From NCBI GenBank assembly GCA_964372215.1, contig CAYJQC010000058.1, positions 1-15,832 of the forward strand: DNA of 15,832 nt. The letters run 5' to 3'. The notes beneath the pieces were generated by a model. That model saw nothing but the letters and a program-made list of their open reading frames with translations. It searched no databases and was not told the origin of the DNA. The translations under genes were made by a program, and so were the position numbers. The stretch comes from DAIMFL01 sp964372215. GTDB lineage: Bacteria; Pseudomonadota; Alphaproteobacteria; Dongiales; Dongiaceae. Below, in pieces: positions 14,531-15,832 of this stretch. Position 1 is the stretch's first letter, and each line of letters starts with the position of its first letter.

Positions 14531-15034
14531 GTGCAGACCATCGAGAAGCATACGATTTCGGTCCTGGTCGACAACGAGTCCGGCATCCTGGCCCGCGTCG
14601 TCGGCCTGTTTTCCGGCCGCGGCTACAACATCGAGAGCCTGACCGTGGCCGAGGTCGACACCGCCCGCCATCTTTCGCGCATCACCCTGGTGACCTCGGG
14701 CACGCCGATGATCATCGAGCAGATCAAAGCCCAGCTCGCCCGGCTGGTGCCGGTCCACAAGGTCAGCGACCTCACCACCGACGGGCCGCATCTCGAGCGC
14801 GAGCTGGCGCTGATCAAGGTGCGCGGCACCGGCGAGAAGCGGGTCGAATCCTTGCGCATCGCCGACATCTTCCGGGCCCGGGTGGTCGACTCCACCATCG
14901 AATCCTTCGTGTTCGAGATGACCGGCTCGCCCAACAAGCTGAACGCCTTCATCGGCCTGATGCAGCCGCTCGGGCTGGTCGACGTCTCGCGCACCGGCGT
15001 CGTCGCCATTGCGCGCGGCCCGGAGGCGCTCTAA
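14531..15034 (+). CDS. ilvN: Acetolactate synthase small (regulatory) subunit
   Basis: The small subunit (also called IlvH) activates the catalytic subunit and gives feedback inhibition by valine. The 167-residue protein has an N-terminal ACT domain (about 1-80) with HTISVLVDNESGILARVVGL, then FSGRGYNIESLTV, and a C-terminal domain with DIFRARVVDSTIESFVFEMTG and GVVAIARG near the end. Length is that of two-domain small subunits. The start is GTG at 14531, preceded by GGCGGAG about 9 nt away, giving the usual MQTIEKHTISVLV. An in-frame ATG 11 codons upstream lies inside the palindrome and is unlikely. It is separated from ilvI by an unusually long gap of 214 nt. Confidence 0.94.
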   Translation: MQTIEKHTISVLVDNESGILARVVGLFSGRGYNIESLTVAEVDTARHLSRITLVTSGTPMIIEQIKAQLARLVPVHKVSDLTTDGPHLERELALIKVRGTGEKRVESLRIADIFRARVVDSTIESFVFEMTGSPNKLNAFIGLMQPLGLVDVSRTGVVAIARGPEAL

Positions 15035-15040
15035 GACGGG

Positions 15041-15085
15041 GCCGGACGGCCGCCCAACCCCTCGCCGGGCCGGGCGCGGTCCGGC
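15041..15085 (+). repeat. Hairpin between ilvN and ilvC
   Basis: GCCGGAC (15041-15047) pairs with GTCCGGC (15079-15085), and inside it CGCCC (15051-15055) pairs with GGGCG (15072-15076). It starts 6 nt after the ilvN stop. Only AATAACC follows, without a T-run, so it may stabilise the upstream message or reduce read-through to ilvC. Confidence 0.4.
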
Positions 15086-15125
15086 AATAACCGACCTAAG
15101 CCATTCTGAGACAAAGGATCTTGCC

Positions 15126-15832
15126 ATGCGCGTGTACTACGATCGTGACGCCGACGTGAACCTGATCAAGGGCAAGAAGGTTGCCGTGGTCGGCTATGGC
15201 AGCCAGGGGCATGCCCACGCGCTGAACCTCAAGGACAGCGGCGTCAAGGACGTGCGGGTCGCGCTCAGGCCCGGTTCGGCCAGCACCAAGAAGGCCGAGA
15301 CGGCCGGCCTCAAGGTCATGGCGCCGGCCGAAGCGGCGAAGTGGGCCGACATGGTCATGGTGTTGACGCCCGACGAGTTGCAGGCCGATCTCTATCGCGA
15401 CGATCTCGCCCCCAACATGAAGAAGGGCGCCGGCCTCGCCTTTGCCCATGGCCTCAACGTCCATTTCCGCCTGATCGAGCCGCGCGAGGATCTCGACGTG
15501 TTCATGGTGGCGCCGAAGGGGCCCGGCCACACCGTGCGGTCGGAGTATCAGCGTGGCGGCGGCGTGCCCTGCCTGGTGGCGGTGGCGCAGAACGCCAGCG
15601 GCAACGCGCTGGAGATCGGCATTTCCTACGCCTCGGCGATCGGTGGCGGCCGCTCCGGCATCATCGAGACCAACTTCCGCGAGGAATGCGAGACCGACCT
15701 GTTCGGCGAGCAGGTGGTGCTGTGCGGCGGCCTGACCGCGCTGATCACCGCCGGCTACGAGACCCTGGTCGAGGCCGGCTACGCGCCGGAGATGGCCTAT
15801 TTCGAGTGCCTGCACGAGGTGAAGCTGATCGT
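15126..15832 (+). CDS. ilvC: Ketol-acid reductoisomerase, 5' part
   Basis: IlvC converts acetolactate (or acetohydroxybutyrate) to the dihydroxy acid with NADPH and Mg2+, the step after acetolactate synthase. About 235 residues are present before the window ends; the short class I enzyme is about 340. The N-terminal Rossmann domain shows VAVVGYGSQGHAHALNL, with GYGSQG at 23-28. ALRPGSAST (46-54) has the Arg and Ser residues that hold the NADPH phosphate. APKGPGHTVR and then ETDLFGEQVVLCGG supply the metal-binding Asp and Glu at the start of the helical domain. AAGGA lies 7 nt before the ATG. The frame is open to the last base, so the gene is cut only by the window edge. Confidence 0.96.
   Translation, partial: MRVYYDRDADVNLIKGKKVAVVGYGSQGHAHALNLKDSGVKDVRVALRPGSASTKKAETAGLKVMAPAEAAKWADMVMVLTPDELQADLYRDDLAPNMKKGAGLAFAHGLNVHFRLIEPREDLDVFMVAPKGPGHTVRSEYQRGGGVPCLVAVAQNASGNALEIGISYASAIGGGRSGIIETNFREECETDLFGEQVVLCGGLTALITAGYETLVEAGYAPEMAYFECLHEVKLI

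Overview
The window is high-GC DNA with the gene families and gene order of an alphaproteobacterium, most likely a member of the Rhodospirillales or a relative. The evidence is an alpha-type SspB, a permuted two-piece tmRNA, ThyX, the hflK-hflC-DUF2065-degP cluster, an alpha-type serB beside miaA, and an ilvI-ilvN-ilvC run. It is core chromosome: housekeeping genes are tightly packed, and I see no transposase, phage gene or CRISPR array. No unmistakably new system is present. The most interesting part is the gene-poor stretch at 1286-1864. It looks empty of genes but encodes a two-piece tmRNA directly upstream of the gene for the adaptor that reads its tag.

Layout. 1-799: two strong hairpins, a small DUF1127 protein gene on the minus strand, and a non-coding stretch with short direct repeats and hairpins. 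800-1657 (minus strand): the ssrA acceptor piece, a 47-nt spacer, the ssrA coding piece with tag ANDNVALRAAA, then sspB. Together these are the tag maker and the tag reader of trans-translation. 1865-4190 (plus): thyX, an L,D-transpeptidase and a SAM methyltransferase, closely spaced and probably one operon. 4372-5025 (plus): an FMN split-barrel protein of the pyridoxamine phosphate oxidase superfamily. 5039-5154: REP-like palindromic repeats between convergent genes.

5169-6320 (minus): the Fe-S carrier ATPase Mrp/ApbC, divergent from 6477-8746 (plus): hflK, hflC and a DUF2065 membrane protein. These are followed by degP at 8983-10494. HflKC (control of the FtsH membrane protease) and DegP (periplasmic protease/chaperone) form an envelope protein quality-control block. 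serB (minus) converges on degP with only 6 bp between the stops, and is divergent from miaA (plus).

12553-15832 (plus): ilvI, ilvN and the first part of ilvC, the enzymes for the first two common steps of branched-chain amino acid synthesis. The gaps before ilvI, between ilvI and ilvN, and between ilvN and ilvC all carry strong inverted repeats, which suggests RNA-level control or dispersed palindromic repeats. ilvC runs off the window end.
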